Below the pieces are notes generated by a model that did no database searches, had not been told where the DNA came from, and worked only from the letters and a program-made list of their open reading frames with translations. Made by a program: the position numbers and the translations under genes. A stretch of 46,185 nucleotides of DNA from DASRBO01 sp035653595 (GTDB lineage Bacteria > Actinomycetota > Acidimicrobiia > Acidimicrobiales > JAJPHE01). Within the stretch, counting starts at the first letter, position 1. The number at the start of each line of letters is the position of its first letter. The stretch lies in assembly GCA_035653595.1 (NCBI GenBank), contig DASRBO010000042.1, positions 1 to 46,185 on the forward strand. Direction: 5' to 3'. Of the stretch, positions 1 through 8,789 are shown in pieces.

Positions 1-1998
1 CCGGCCCTAAGTGCGGTCGGCACAGGGATTACCGGCATCTTCTCCGGACCCGTGGCAGTCACTCCGACGGCGACGAACTTTGGCGCCGGCACTGGAGCGG
101 TCGTCGACTTCAGCGGCGCCATCACCGACAACGGCAACGGCGTCACTGCTGGCGCTCCCAGCGGGTTCCTCCAACCAGTGTCGTCCTTCCAGGGCACGGT
201 CGAGTTCTCGAACCCGTCCGGCAACCATGGCACCTGGACGGGCGGTCTGTCGGTCGTCTCCGGAGGGGCCGAGGCCGCCGCCAGCAATGCTGCCTTCGGG
301 GACGGAAGGGTGAACGATGACGGCGGAATCGTCGCCGTGGCGGGGGTCACACCGGCCAACCAGCTGAGCGCTTCCTTCGGCTGCTTCCCCATCCTGTGCC
401 TCCCGGTGCTCGAAGACGTGACCGGCGGCGGCGGCTGGTCCGGGCCGATCGTGCTGGGCGTGCCCCTAACGGTGGCGGAGAACGCGGCCGCGACCACCTT
501 CACGCTCTCCGGTCTGATTTCTGGTGGTAGTGCGTTGACCGCCGCCTCGGGCTCGACCGGGAAAGTGCTGGTCAATAACCCCTCCAACAGCTACACCGGC
601 AGTACCTCGGATGCCACGGGCATTCTGGGCGGCACCGGGCAGGTGACGAGCACAACGGTCTCCCCGGGGGCGACGCTTGCCCCCGGGGCCCCCACAGGAA
701 CCCAGACCGCCAACGGGTCGGTCACCTTCGGTGACAGCACGTCGGTCTTCTCAGTCACGCTGAACTCACCGGCGGACTACAGCCAGCTGGCCGTGACGGG
801 CACCTCGAGCACCGTCACCCTCAACAGTGCCACTCTGGCTGTGAACCTGAGCCCCAGCTATTCCGGCTCCAACGGCTCAACGTTCGACATCATCAGCAAT
901 CCGGTCACGGGTACCGCCGGGACGTTCAGCGGTCTACCCGAAGGGGCGACCTTCACCACCGGTGGGCGCACCTTCCAGATCAGCTATGCCGGCGGATCAT
1001 CCGGCCACGATGTGACCCTCACTGATGTCACCCCGGCTTCCAACAACGGTGGCTCAGGTGCCGGTGGCAATGGCGGCGGTGGTGGTGGGAGTGGTGCCGG
1101 TGGTGGCAGTGGTGGCGGCGGCGCCGGTGGTGGTGGTGCGACACCGCCGGCTCCTCCGGCACCGGCCGGGTCCAGCTCCTCGTCTTCTGGTAGTTCGAAC
1201 AGCCCAACTGGGTCGACCACGGTGACAGACGACGGAGTCAGCGTGACAGCCCATGGCCAAGGGTCTCTCACCGTGGCCCTCTACAACTCGGACCCGGTGG
1301 GACCGCCCACGTTCAACTCGACCGGCAAGTACTTCGACGTACGCATCGCCACCGGCAGCTCCTTTACCAGCGTCACGATCCAGGACTGCGACCTCAACGG
1401 CGGTAACGCCCTTTACTGGTGGAATCCTTCGTCGAGCTCATGGTCGGCTGTTGTAGGCAATCCGGGGCCGACCGTCAGCGCCGGTTGCATGACTGTCACC
1501 CTGGACAACACGACCAGCCCCAACCTCACCCAGATGACCGGAACTGTCTTCGGCGTGGGTAAGTCGGCTGCCTCCTCGCCCTCCCCAACCCCAGCGCCGT
1601 CGCCCGCACCGAGCCCTGCGGCTCAGCCCGGTTACTGGCTGTTCGCCTCGGACGGCGGAGTCTTCACCTTCGGATCCGCCGGGTTCCACGGCTCGACTGG
1701 GGCGATACACCTGGCCCAGCCGGTGGTGGGCGGTGTCCGCACTCCGGATGGCAACGGCTACTGGCTGGTGGCCTCCGACGGCGGGGTGTTCAGCTTCGGC
1801 GACGCCGCCTTCCACGGCTCCACCGGGGCTATCCACCTGGCCAAGCCGGTGGTGGGCATCGCCGCCACCCCCGACGGCGGGGGCTACTGGCTGGTCGCCT
1901 CAGATGGCGGGGTGTTCAGCTTCGGCGACGCGCCCTTCCTTGGCTCGACCGGCAACATTGCGCTGGCCAAGCCGGTCGTCGGGATGGCGGGCCAATGA
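1..1998 (+). CDS. Surface protein: autotransporter-like beta-strand region plus three 42-aa repeats (5' partial)
   Basis: The frame is open from base 1, so the N-terminus and any signal peptide lie outside the window; the first in-window start codon (GTG at 52) is probably internal. About 330 residues are rich in Gly, Ser, Thr and Val and resemble the autotransporter-associated beta-strand type (segments such as NSYTGST, SPGATLAPG, GTFSGLPEGA). A poly-Gly/Ser linker follows near 1040-1200, then a domain with YFDVRI, QDCDLNGG and LYWWNP that I recall only from exported actinobacterial proteins. A Pro-Ser-Ala linker leads to three C-terminal repeats beginning GYWLFASDGG or GYWLVASDGG. No catalytic motif is visible. 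It is most likely a secreted adhesin-like protein. It runs in the same direction as the next repeat protein, 114 bp downstream. Exported location is inferred from composition. Confidence 0.75.
   Translation, partial: PALSAVGTGITGIFSGPVAVTPTATNFGAGTGAVVDFSGAITDNGNGVTAGAPSGFLQPVSSFQGTVEFSNPSGNHGTWTGGLSVVSGGAEAAASNAAFGDGRVNDDGGIVAVAGVTPANQLSASFGCFPILCLPVLEDVTGGGGWSGPIVLGVPLTVAENAAATTFTLSGLISGGSALTAASGSTGKVLVNNPSNSYTGSTSDATGILGGTGQVTSTTVSPGATLAPGAPTGTQTANGSVTFGDSTSVFSVTLNSPADYSQLAVTGTSSTVTLNSATLAVNLSPSYSGSNGSTFDIISNPVTGTAGTFSGLPEGATFTTGGRTFQISYAGGSSGHDVTLTDVTPASNNGGSGAGGNGGGGGGSGAGGGSGGGGAGGGGATPPAPPAPAGSSSSSSGSSNSPTGSTTVTDDGVSVTAHGQGSLTVALYNSDPVGPPTFNSTGKYFDVRIATGSSFTSVTIQDCDLNGGNALYWWNPSSSSWSAVVGNPGPTVSAGCMTVTLDNTTSPNLTQMTGTVFGVGKSAASSPSPTPAPSPAPSPAAQPGYWLFASDGGVFTFGSAGFHGSTGAIHLAQPVVGGVRTPDGNGYWLVASDGGVFSFGDAAFHGSTGAIHLAKPVVGIAATPDGGGYWLVASDGGVFSFGDAPFLGSTGNIALAKPVVGMAGQ
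1630..1995 (+). repeat. Three tandem 42-residue GYW repeats
   Basis: Three in-frame units of about 126 bp begin GYWL[FV]ASDGG, contain an F-FG-A-F-GSTG core and end in P-VVG; the last is truncated by the stop codon. The same unit occurs in three other genes of this window. Confidence 0.85.
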
Positions 1999-2112
1999 CC
2001 TTCGACCGGAGTCGGCGGCCCTAGAGCTAAAGGCAGCCGCGGAGCCGCCGAGGATCCCATGTAACCCCGCCGAGCGGAGCGGGGGCGAGCCACTATCCGA
2101 GGCGGACGGCGG

Positions 2113-3708
2113 TTGTTCCCTTCATCCCACGCCCGGCGCAAGCGCGCCCGGCGCCCATTCCCAAGGATCTGGTCTGGCGCGGGGCTGCTTGCCGCCCTGG
2201 CCGGCCTCCTGGCGGCCCTGGTTCCCCTTCTTGCCGGCCCGGCCGCCCGGGCCGACACCCAGACGGCCACCGAGCCATCTCCGGCCTACTGGCTGCTCAC
2301 CGACAACGGCGGGATGATGAGCTTCGGCGGCACCCGCCTCTACGGGGCGGCCACCAGCCTGGGCGCCCGGGCGGTGGGCCTGGCCGGGACCCCGACGGGC
2401 CGGGGCTACTGGGTAGCCGGGGCCAACGGGGCCGTGCAGGCCTTCGGCGACGCCGGCTTCTTCGGCTCGGCCGCCAACCTGCACTTGGCCGCCCCGGTGG
2501 TTGGGATCGCCTCGACCGCTGACGGGCTCGGCTACTGGCTCGTGGCCTCGGACGGGGGCATCTTCTGCTTCGGCGACGCCCAGTTTTTCGGCTCGACTGG
2601 CGACATCCGGCTCAACCAGCCCATCGTCGGCATGGCGGCCCAGCCCAAGGGGCTCGGCTACTGGCTGGTGGCCAGGGACGGAGGGGTCTTCGCCTTCGGC
2701 GGCGCACCCTTCCTGGGCTCGACGGGGGCCATGCGCCTCAACCAGCCCATCGTCGGGATGTCCCCGACCCCGGACGGCCTCGGCTACTGGCTGGTGGCCC
2801 GCGACGGGGGCATCTTCAGCTTCGGCCTGGCCTCCTTCTACGGGTCCACCGGGGCGATCCGGCTGAACTCGCCCATCGTGGGTATGGCGGCCGTGCCCGA
2901 TGGCAGCGGCTACTGGCTGACGGCTTCCGACGGGGGCATCTTCAGCTTCGGCTCGGCCGATTTCCGGGGCTCGGCCGGCAGCACCCCGCTCCTGCACCAG
3001 GTGGTCGCCATCGGGGAGGGCCTCGGCTACGGAACCGGCGTGGTGACCTCGGCCAACGAGGGCATCGGCCCCTATCCGGCCGGCGCCACCGGCTTCGACA
3101 TCTCCTGGCCCCAGTGCGGCAACGGCTACCCCGGCGGGCACCAGATCGGCGTCGTCGGCATCAACTACGGCCACGCCTTCTCGACCAACCCGTGTCTCGA
3201 GTCCGAGGTGGCCTGGGCCGGGCCTGGCCACGAGCTGTACATGAACGTCAACTCCCCCAACGGCACCACCTACGCCAACGGGGCCACCGGGCCGGCCGGT
3301 AGCTGCTCGAGCAGCGATGCATCGTGCTGGTCGTACAACTACGGGTGGAACGCGGCCGGCTCGTCGATGGCGGTGGCGGACCAGGACGGCGTCCAGGCCC
3401 AGCAGTGGTGGCTGGACGTGGAGACGGGCAACTACTGGTCCCAGGACCAGGGCGCCAACGCCCGGGTGATCCAGGGCGCCATCGACGCCCTGCACTCCTC
3501 CGGCCTATCAGTCGGCATCTACTCGACGTCCTATCAGTTCGGGGTCATCACCGGGGGGGCCAACTTCGGAGTGCCCGTCTGGGTGGCCACCGGCTCCTCC
3601 CCATCGGACCTGTCCTCGTGGTGCTCGGACTCCCATGCCTTCGGCGGTGGCGGGGTCTGGCTGGTGCAGTACGGCTCGGGTGGCTTCGACGGCGACTACG
3701 CCTGCTGA
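2113..3708 (+). CDS. Secreted GH25-like putative muramidase with six N-terminal 42-aa repeats
   Basis: TTG is the longest in-frame start. A basic n-region (RRKRARRPF) and a long Leu/Ala core ending near ARA-DT make a clear signal peptide (about residues 1-48). Residues about 57-305 hold six 42-aa repeats and a partial seventh. The C-terminal domain starts at GFDISWPQC (Asp329), has WWLDVETGNYW (Asp435 and Glu437, a DxE pair) and ends with WLVQYG...FDGDYAC. That pattern of an early Asp, a DxE and a late Asp matches the active-site layout of GH25 lysozymes, so peptidoglycan cleavage is inferred, not shown. Several Cys suggest disulphides after export. The repeats could dock the enzyme to the wall. 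Alternative: a GH25-fold domain of another specificity. Confidence 0.7.
   Translation: MFPSSHARRKRARRPFPRIWSGAGLLAALAGLLAALVPLLAGPAARADTQTATEPSPAYWLLTDNGGMMSFGGTRLYGAATSLGARAVGLAGTPTGRGYWVAGANGAVQAFGDAGFFGSAANLHLAAPVVGIASTADGLGYWLVASDGGIFCFGDAQFFGSTGDIRLNQPIVGMAAQPKGLGYWLVARDGGVFAFGGAPFLGSTGAMRLNQPIVGMSPTPDGLGYWLVARDGGIFSFGLASFYGSTGAIRLNSPIVGMAAVPDGSGYWLTASDGGIFSFGSADFRGSAGSTPLLHQVVAIGEGLGYGTGVVTSANEGIGPYPAGATGFDISWPQCGNGYPGGHQIGVVGINYGHAFSTNPCLESEVAWAGPGHELYMNVNSPNGTTYANGATGPAGSCSSSDASCWSYNYGWNAAGSSMAVADQDGVQAQQWWLDVETGNYWSQDQGANARVIQGAIDALHSSGLSVGIYSTSYQFGVITGGANFGVPVWVATGSSPSDLSSWCSDSHAFGGGGVWLVQYGSGGFDGDYAC
2284..3030 (+). repeat. Six full and one partial 42-residue GYW repeats
   Basis: Units recur every 126 bp, for example GYWLVASDGG near 2529 and GYWLVARDGG near 2655. 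The first two and the last units diverge (AYWLLTDNGG, GYWVAGANGA, and GYGTGVV as a remnant), while the central ones are near-identical. This fits expansion from the middle of the array. Confidence 0.85.
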
Positions 3709-3776
3709 GTAGCCGGCCGGCCCGATCGGTCGACATAACCCCCGGTTCGAGCCCGTGAACCTCCGCCGCCTTGGGT

Positions 3777-3795
3777 GGCCGGTCAGCCACCGGCC
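3777..3795 (+). terminator. Hairpin after the GH25-like gene
   Basis: Perfect 7-bp arms GGCCGGT (3777-3783) and ACCGGCC (3789-3795) enclose CAGCC. GTTTCCC follows immediately and pairs partly with GGGAAC just downstream. It lies about 70 bp after the stop codon. The U tract is only three bases, so termination strength is uncertain. Confidence 0.4.
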
Positions 3796-3875
3796 GTTTC
3801 CCTGGGAACGGTGGCAGCCGTCAGTGGTGGGGACGAAGCATTGAATGCGGCCGCCCAAGGGGAATACTTGCTCCC

Positions 3876-4532
3876 ATGGGGGCCTCGGCGTGGGCCAGGC
3901 GACCGGTGGCCGTCGGGGACTGGATCTTCCTCGCCCTGTGCGTCGCACTGGCGGGAGCGAGCATCGCGGATGCCGCCCATCCGAGCAGGCCGACCCTGCT
4001 GGCCCTGGTGCTCGTTCCTGCGGTGGCGTCACTGCTGACTCGGCCGGTCGAGACGGCGGTGCTGTCGGCCGGATGCATCGTGTTGGCATTCGTCCTGCCG
4101 GACTCGCTCTACGAGCAGAACCAACTGCGCTATGTCAGGCTCGCCGCCATATTGGCCGTCTGCGTCATGTGCCCGGTCACCGGCTTCTGGCGGGGAAGGC
4201 TTGCGCGCATAGAACTGGACGCCGCCGTCGCCCGCGAGGTCGCCGAGCGCCGCCAACGCGCCGCCCTGGAGATCAACGACTCGATCCTGCAGGATCTGTT
4301 CGCCGCCCGCACCTGGCTGACCCTCGAGCGGACCGACCAGGCCGACCAGTGTGTGGGCCGGGCCCTCGAGCAGGTGTCCAGCCTGGTCGACGATCTGCTC
4401 GGGCCCGATCATCCGGTCCCCGGCCAGCTGGTGCGCCAGCTCGATCCCCGCGCCGCCCTGAGTGGTGACGGGCGCCGGACAGGGGGACCCGACCCGGCGC
4501 GTAGTCAGGCGTCAGGCCATCACCCTTCGTAG
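3876..4532 (+). CDS. Membrane protein with a histidine-less kinase dimerisation-like domain
   Basis: I chose ATG 3876 because the sequence from MGASAWARR onward reads as a membrane protein, while the upstream extension does not. Residues about 13-100 form three or four hydrophobic segments (IFLALCVALAGA, LLALVLVPAVASLL, LAAILAVCVMC). A short coiled-coil-like stretch (REVAERRQRAALEIND) leads into a helix pair resembling the HisKA_3 dimerisation domain. The expected 'E-x-H-D' reads EIND, so the phospho-accepting His is replaced by Asn, and no HATPase domain follows. The closing LLGPDHPVPGQLVRQ looks like a natural end. From memory, similar EIND-ending proteins recur in actinobacteria, so this is probably a family and not a truncated kinase. 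Likely role: membrane sensor or dimeric partner. The final 25 or so residues are low-complexity. Confidence 0.6.
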   Translation: MGASAWARRPVAVGDWIFLALCVALAGASIADAAHPSRPTLLALVLVPAVASLLTRPVETAVLSAGCIVLAFVLPDSLYEQNQLRYVRLAAILAVCVMCPVTGFWRGRLARIELDAAVAREVAERRQRAALEINDSILQDLFAARTWLTLERTDQADQCVGRALEQVSSLVDDLLGPDHPVPGQLVRQLDPRAALSGDGRRTGGPDPARSQASGHHPS

Positions 4533-4787
4533 CCTGAGGGTGATCAGCCGGAGGAGGCCGGCGGTGGAGGCGGCGGACAGCGACGCATGGTGCTGCACGG
4601 AGATGTTGCTCGCGCGGCCCTGGCGGCGGCCGTTTGCGCTCCCGCCGGCCCGGCGCCCCGGTCGACCAGGCCGACCGTGACCGGCGAGAAGCCTGCATGG
4701 TGACCCGATGACGAGGATCACCACCACCTAGACGATGCCGAACAACAGCGACCGACGGTCGCGGGTGATCCGCCGCAGCGGGTCGGC
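4533..4787. other. Gene-free spacer
   Basis: This 255-bp stretch separates the EIND membrane protein from the acyl-CoA dehydrogenase, whose 3' end faces it. Short frames exist on both strands, including a 71-codon minus-strand frame with hydrophobic ends, but none has a ribosome-binding site or a recognisable motif. I see no convincing gene or terminator. Confidence 0.4.
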
Positions 4788-6014
4788 TCAGGCCTGGCCC
4801 GGCGCCGCCGGCTCCTTGGGCAGGCCCAGGGCCCGCTCCCCGATGATGTTGCGTTGGATCTGGCTGGTGCCGGAGAAGATGGTGCCGGCCCGGCTGCCCA
4901 GGAAGGCCTGCTGCCACCGGTCGGTGCGGTAGCCGTCGCCGTCGGGCCGGATCATCGCCTCCGCCCCCACCAGGTTCATGGCGATCTCGCCCAGGCGCTT
5001 GTGGTACTCGGACCAGAACAGCTTGCTGACGCTGGCCTCCGGCCCCGGTTCCCGCTTGGCCGCCAGGGTGGCCAGGAGCCGCAGGCCGGAGAACCGCATG
5101 ATCTCCACCTGCGCGTAGGCCCAGGCCAGGTCCTGGCGCACCAGCGGGTCGTCGTTGCGGCCCACCTTGCGGGCCGTCTCAACCAGGTCCCAGAACTCCC
5201 GCTGGTAGCGCAGGTGCTGGGTGGTCGCCTGGCCCCCGCGCTCGTTGCCAAGGGTGGTCATGGCCACCCGCCAGCCGTTGTTGAGCCCGCCGATCACGTT
5301 GAACAGCGGGGCCCTGGCCCCCTCGATGAACTCCTGGCAGAAGCCCGACGCCCCGGACATCTGGCGCAGCGGGTGCAGCTCGATCCCGTTGTCTGTGCCG
5401 TCGCGCTGCATCGGCACCAGCACGTAGGACAGCCCCCGGTGCTTGGGGACGTCCGGGTCCGTCCGGCACAGGATGAAGATCATGTTCGCCCGGTGGGCCC
5501 CCGAGGTCCACACCTTCTGGCCGGTGATGACCACCTCGTCGCCGTCGATCACACCGCGGGTCTCCACCCCGCCCAGATCCGAGCCGTGGTCGGGCTCGGA
5601 GAAACCCTGGCAGTAGCGGTCGGTCCCGTCGATGATGCGGGGGAGGAAGTAGGCCTTCTGCTCCTCGGTGCCGTGCACGATGATCGAGGGGCCGACCAGG
5701 GTCTCGCCCATGCCTCGCACGACCCGGGGCATCCCCGCCCGGCTGAACTCCTCGTTGAGCACCGCCATGTGCACGCCGGTCAGGCCCCGGCCGCCCACCG
5801 CCTCGGGCCAGTGGGGGCAGATGAGCCGCTCGGCCGCCAGCGCCTTCTCCCACTGGGCCCAGGCCTCGGCCCGGGCCGGCGAGTCCTCGGCCTGCTCGGC
5901 CATGAACGCCAGCCGCTCGTCCACCCCCGCCAGCTCATCGTTCTTGTTGGCGTTCAGGAACGAGCGCACCTCGTCGCGGAACGACTCCAGCTCGGGCCCC
6001 AGATCCAGCTTCAT
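4788..6014 (-). CDS. Acyl-CoA dehydrogenase (FadE-type)
   Basis: This is an FAD-dependent acyl-CoA dehydrogenase of normal length (408 aa), which introduces the alpha,beta double bond in an acyl-CoA thioester. Visible family signatures are CQGFSEPDHGSDL in the middle beta domain (substrate and FAD contacts), ITGQKVWTSGAHRA, and near the C-terminus FSGTSQIQRNIIGERALGLP, equivalent to the usual GTSEIQR motif that contacts FAD. The start ATG at 6014 is preceded by GGGGAGG at proper spacing. It stands alone, with no electron-transfer flavoprotein or other beta-oxidation gene nearby, so the substrate (fatty acid, branched-chain or steroid-derived) cannot be assigned. A small palindrome lies in its upstream region. 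Confidence 0.9.
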   Translation of the reverse strand: MKLDLGPELESFRDEVRSFLNANKNDELAGVDERLAFMAEQAEDSPARAEAWAQWEKALAAERLICPHWPEAVGGRGLTGVHMAVLNEEFSRAGMPRVVRGMGETLVGPSIIVHGTEEQKAYFLPRIIDGTDRYCQGFSEPDHGSDLGGVETRGVIDGDEVVITGQKVWTSGAHRANMIFILCRTDPDVPKHRGLSYVLVPMQRDGTDNGIELHPLRQMSGASGFCQEFIEGARAPLFNVIGGLNNGWRVAMTTLGNERGGQATTQHLRYQREFWDLVETARKVGRNDDPLVRQDLAWAYAQVEIMRFSGLRLLATLAAKREPGPEASVSKLFWSEYHKRLGEIAMNLVGAEAMIRPDGDGYRTDRWQQAFLGSRAGTIFSGTSQIQRNIIGERALGLPKEPAAPGQA

Positions 6015-6073
6015 TCTCGCCTCCCCCTCGAGCCGGCCCGCTCAGGGAATCGAACGGGCCGGACAGGCGGAAG

Positions 6074-6088
6074 GTTAGACCTCCTAAC
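6074..6088. promoter_or_regulatory. Palindrome upstream of the acyl-CoA dehydrogenase gene
   Basis: GTTAG and CTAAC flank a 5-bp centre, 60 bp upstream of the acyl-CoA dehydrogenase ATG in the divergent region shared with the phosphatase gene. The position suits a regulator site, such as the TetR-type repressors that often control fatty-acid genes. The arms are short, so this is tentative. Confidence 0.3.
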
Positions 6089-6169
6089 AACTCCGGCGAG
6101 GCCCGGACCCGGCTCCTGGGCGTCGGAAGAAGCTCGGCAACCAAGTGTTGGCGAGGACTTCACCTCCTT

Positions 6170-7696
6170 GTGGCAGGACGGAGCGCCCGGCCCTGCGAAG
6201 TGGCCAGCGTGAGCCCCTCCCCAGCATCCAATTCGAGCTCGGCCGTGCCCCGCCGGACCGTGCTCAAGGCGGCCGGCCTGGCCGGAGCCAGCCTCACCTT
6301 GCCCGGCTTCTGGCGCCAGATGGCGGTGGCTGGTGCCCCCGCCCCCCAGCAGGTGCACCTCCAGTTCGGCGACGACGCCGCCCGCCAGGTGGCCGTCTCG
6401 TGGGCCACGCCGGCGATGGTGGGCCGGCCCCGCCTGCGCTTCGGCTCCGCCTCTGCCGGCTTCGGGACCGAGGTCGCCGCCCAGACCAGGACGTACGTGG
6501 ACCACGCCACCGGTCGGGAGATCTTCACCCACCACGCCGTGGTGTCGGGCCTCGACCCGTCCACCGCCTACCGCTACCAGGTCCTCAACGACGGCGCCGC
6601 CCCGGTCGGCGGCCGGTTCGAGACCGGGCCCGCCGGCCGGGCCCCGTTCCGGTTCACCAGCTTCGGCGACCAGGGCGTCGCCGGCCAGAGCTACGGCAGC
6701 CCATACAGCGCCGAGGTGGTCGGCTACATCGAGGCGCTCAAGCCGGTGGTCCATCTGGTCAACGGCGACCTGGCCTACGCCGATCTGCAGCAGTATCCCG
6801 GCGCCACGTGGGACTCGTGGTTCGGCCAGATCCAGCCCTCGGCCGCCAACCGGCCGTGGATGGCGGCGGCGGGGAACCACGAGAACGAGACCGGCAACGG
6901 CCCCAACGGCTACGCGTCGTTCCTCACCCGCTTCTGGGTGCCGGACAACGGCCTCGGCGAGCTGGCCGGCTACTTCTACGCCTTCACGGTGGGCTCGGTT
7001 CGCTTCGTCGTGCTGCAGAACGACGACGTCTGCTACCAGAACGCCGGCAACTTCTACGTTCGGGGCTACAGCGGCGGCAGGCAGCGGAAGTGGCTGGAGG
7101 CGACCCTGGCCGCCGCCCGCTCCGATCCGGCCATCGACTGGATCGTGGTGTGCATGCACCAGCTGGTCATGTCCTCGGCGGTGGCCGGCAACGGATGCGA
7201 CCTCGGCATCCGCGAGGCATTCGCCCCGCTGTTCGACGCCTACGGCGTCGACCTGGTGCTGTGCGGCCACGACCACGACTACGAGCGCACCTATGCCGTC
7301 CGCGGGGTCGACCGGGCCAGCCCGACGCTCAGGCCCAGGGTCGCCAGCACGGCGACCAGCGTGATCGACACCACCAAGGGAGCGGTCCACCTCACCCTCG
7401 GAGGTGGCGGCTCGATACCGCTCAACGTCTACGGCGGCCACCAGTCCGCCGCGGTGGCCAAGGTCATCGTGGACAAGGGTTCCACCCTCGAGGGCGATGT
7501 CGAGACCGAGGTGGCCGACTGGTCGGCCGTCACCGACCCCGCTCAGGCCTTCGGCTTCGCCTCCTACGACGTCGACCCCGGCCGTCCCGGCGGCAAGACG
7601 ACCATCACCGCCACCTACTACCGCAGCTCGCTGGTCCCGGGGGGCCCGCCGTCGGTCTGCGACCGCTTCGTGCTGGAGCGACCCCGGCGGGGTTGA
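6170..7696 (+). CDS. Tat-exported purple acid phosphatase-like metallophosphoesterase
   Basis: A twin-arginine signal is visible (VPRRTVLKAAGLAGASL), so the enzyme is exported folded with its metals. An N-terminal Fn3-like domain (VHLQFGDDAARQVAVSWAT ... GLDPSTAYRYQV) precedes the phosphoesterase domain, as in purple acid phosphatases. All five metal or active-site motifs are present in order: GDQG, NGDLAYAD (GDxxY), GNHE, VVCMHQLVMS (VxxH) and CGHDHDYERTY (GHxH). It probably hydrolyses phosphate mono- or diesters outside the cell for phosphate supply. The start is uncertain: GTG at 6170 is the longest frame, and GTG at 6200 or 6209 would give a shorter Tat n-region; none has a strong ribosome-binding site. 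Nothing around it suggests an operon. Confidence 0.85.
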   Translation: MAGRSARPCEVASVSPSPASNSSSAVPRRTVLKAAGLAGASLTLPGFWRQMAVAGAPAPQQVHLQFGDDAARQVAVSWATPAMVGRPRLRFGSASAGFGTEVAAQTRTYVDHATGREIFTHHAVVSGLDPSTAYRYQVLNDGAAPVGGRFETGPAGRAPFRFTSFGDQGVAGQSYGSPYSAEVVGYIEALKPVVHLVNGDLAYADLQQYPGATWDSWFGQIQPSAANRPWMAAAGNHENETGNGPNGYASFLTRFWVPDNGLGELAGYFYAFTVGSVRFVVLQNDDVCYQNAGNFYVRGYSGGRQRKWLEATLAAARSDPAIDWIVVCMHQLVMSSAVAGNGCDLGIREAFAPLFDAYGVDLVLCGHDHDYERTYAVRGVDRASPTLRPRVASTATSVIDTTKGAVHLTLGGGGSIPLNVYGGHQSAAVAKVIVDKGSTLEGDVETEVADWSAVTDPAQAFGFASYDVDPGRPGGKTTITATYYRSSLVPGGPPSVCDRFVLERPRRG

Positions 7697-7898
7697 TCCC
7701 TCCGCCGGGCACTACGGGCCCTTCGATCCGCACGGGGGCGGCTCCAGGTCTCTTGACGCGGCCTTGCCGTCACCCGTTGGAGACCACGCAGGAGACGGGC
7801 CGATGGCAGACGGCTCGTCTGCGGATCGACATCCGAGGAGGGCGGCGACACGTTGACGGATCGGCGGTACGGTGAGTTCGGACGACCTAGGAGGCGAC

Positions 7899-8294
7899 GT
7901 GCCCGACTTTCCGGCCATCACCCACGTGGCCCTGACCGTCACCGACCTCGGCCGTAGCCGGCCCTGGTACGAGAAGCTGTTCGGGTCCAAGCCGGTCCTG
8001 GACGAGGACACCGGCACCTTCCACCACGTGGTCTGGTTGCTCGGAGGGACCCTGGTCGGGATCCACCAGTTCCCCCGGCTCAACTCCTCGGATCCGTTCG
8101 ACGAGCGCCGGCCCGGTCTCGACCACCTGGCCTTCAACTGTTCCAACCGGGGCGAGCTGGAGCAGTGGGAGCAGCGCCTCAACGAGCTGGGCATCGCCCA
8201 CGGCGGCATCGTCGACGCCCCCTACGGCTCGGGCCTGTCCTTCCGGGACCCCGACAACATCGCCCTCGAGTTCTTCGCTCCCCCCGGCAGATAG
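7899..8294 (+). CDS. VOC (glyoxalase/bleomycin-resistance fold) protein
   Basis: A single VOC domain of 131 aa contains ITHVALTVTDLGRSRPWYEKLFG (split here: ITHVALTV, then WYEKLFG) at the N-terminus, PGLDHLAFNC in the middle and NIALEFFAPP at the end. The His of THVAL, the His of LDHLAF and the Glu of ALEFF are the usual metal ligands of this superfamily. I chose GTG 7899 over GTG 7872 because AGGAGG sits four bases before it and the protein then begins directly at the first beta strand. It could be a dioxygenase, an isomerase-like enzyme or a binding protein; VOC sequence alone does not give a substrate. It converges on whiB with 24 bp between the stop codons. Confidence 0.85.
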   Translation: MPDFPAITHVALTVTDLGRSRPWYEKLFGSKPVLDEDTGTFHHVVWLLGGTLVGIHQFPRLNSSDPFDERRPGLDHLAFNCSNRGELEQWEQRLNELGIAHGGIVDAPYGSGLSFRDPDNIALEFFAPPGR

Positions 8295-8318
8295 AGGGAG
8301 GGATCGGCCGCCGCCGGT

Positions 8319-8648
8319 TCAGGCGGCCATGGTGCGGGCCGAGCGGGACAGCAGCCGGCGCAGCGAGCGCCTGGTCCGCTCGGCCGTGCCGCCCCAGACC
8401 CCGTAGCGCTCGCCGTTGACCATGGCGGTCACCAGGCACTCCACCCGGACCGGGCACGCCTCGCACACGGCGATGGCCTCGGTCGGGGACTCGCCCTTGC
8501 GGGGATAGAAGGCCTCAGGACCGACGCCCCAGCAGGCGCCGCTGGGCTGCCAACCGTCAGCGGGCAGACCGTGCTCGCTCAGGTACGACTCGATGTCCTC
8601 GACGAGGCGCTGGAGGCGGTTCGAGCAGGGAACGGTATCGACGGACAC
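8319..8648 (-). CDS. WhiB-family Fe-S transcriptional regulator
   Basis: A 109-aa Wbl protein carries the four conserved cysteines: Cys39 (SGACWG), then Cys62, Cys65 and Cys71 in CEACPVRVEC. The GVWGG turn follows at residues 83-87, then a basic helix (TAERTRRSLRRLL). Such proteins bind a [4Fe-4S] cluster, sense NO or oxygen and act with the primary sigma factor, controlling development or stress genes. The family is essentially restricted to actinobacteria and their phages, which is strong evidence for the host phylum. The start is GTG 8648, with AAAGGAG nine bases upstream. It is transcribed away from the NlpC/P60 gene. The particular Wbl subclass cannot be fixed by eye. Confidence 0.92.
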   Translation of the reverse strand: MSVDTVPCSNRLQRLVEDIESYLSEHGLPADGWQPSGACWGVGPEAFYPRKGESPTEAIAVCEACPVRVECLVTAMVNGERYGVWGGTAERTRRSLRRLLSRSARTMAA

Positions 8649-8789
8649 GAGGGCTGGCTCCTTTGACGAAGGCGGCCGCCCGGTCCGCAGCGACTGAGGA
8701 TACCCGCCCCGCCCATCGGACAGGGGGACTCACCCTCCAGATTTTTCGCACCACCGCCGATACCCCTCGGAAGCGCCTGAACCCCGCAG

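Noticed and set aside
1040..1200. GGT/GGC-rich tract as a CRISPR or tandem DNA repeat
   Set aside because: It is a poly-Gly/Ser linker inside a coding frame, with no spaced repeats.
3735..3760. tRNA-like T-loop (GGTTCGAGCCC)
   Set aside because: The flanking T stem does not pair and no acceptor, D or anticodon arm fits upstream.
4512..4727. 71-codon minus-strand frame between two genes
   Set aside because: Hydrophobic ends but no ribosome-binding site, motif or coding-like composition.
8701..8789. Possible riboswitch before the NlpC/P60 gene
   Set aside because: Such genes are often under c-di-AMP riboswitches, and CAGGGGGACTCACC looked suggestive, but the other conserved blocks are missing.
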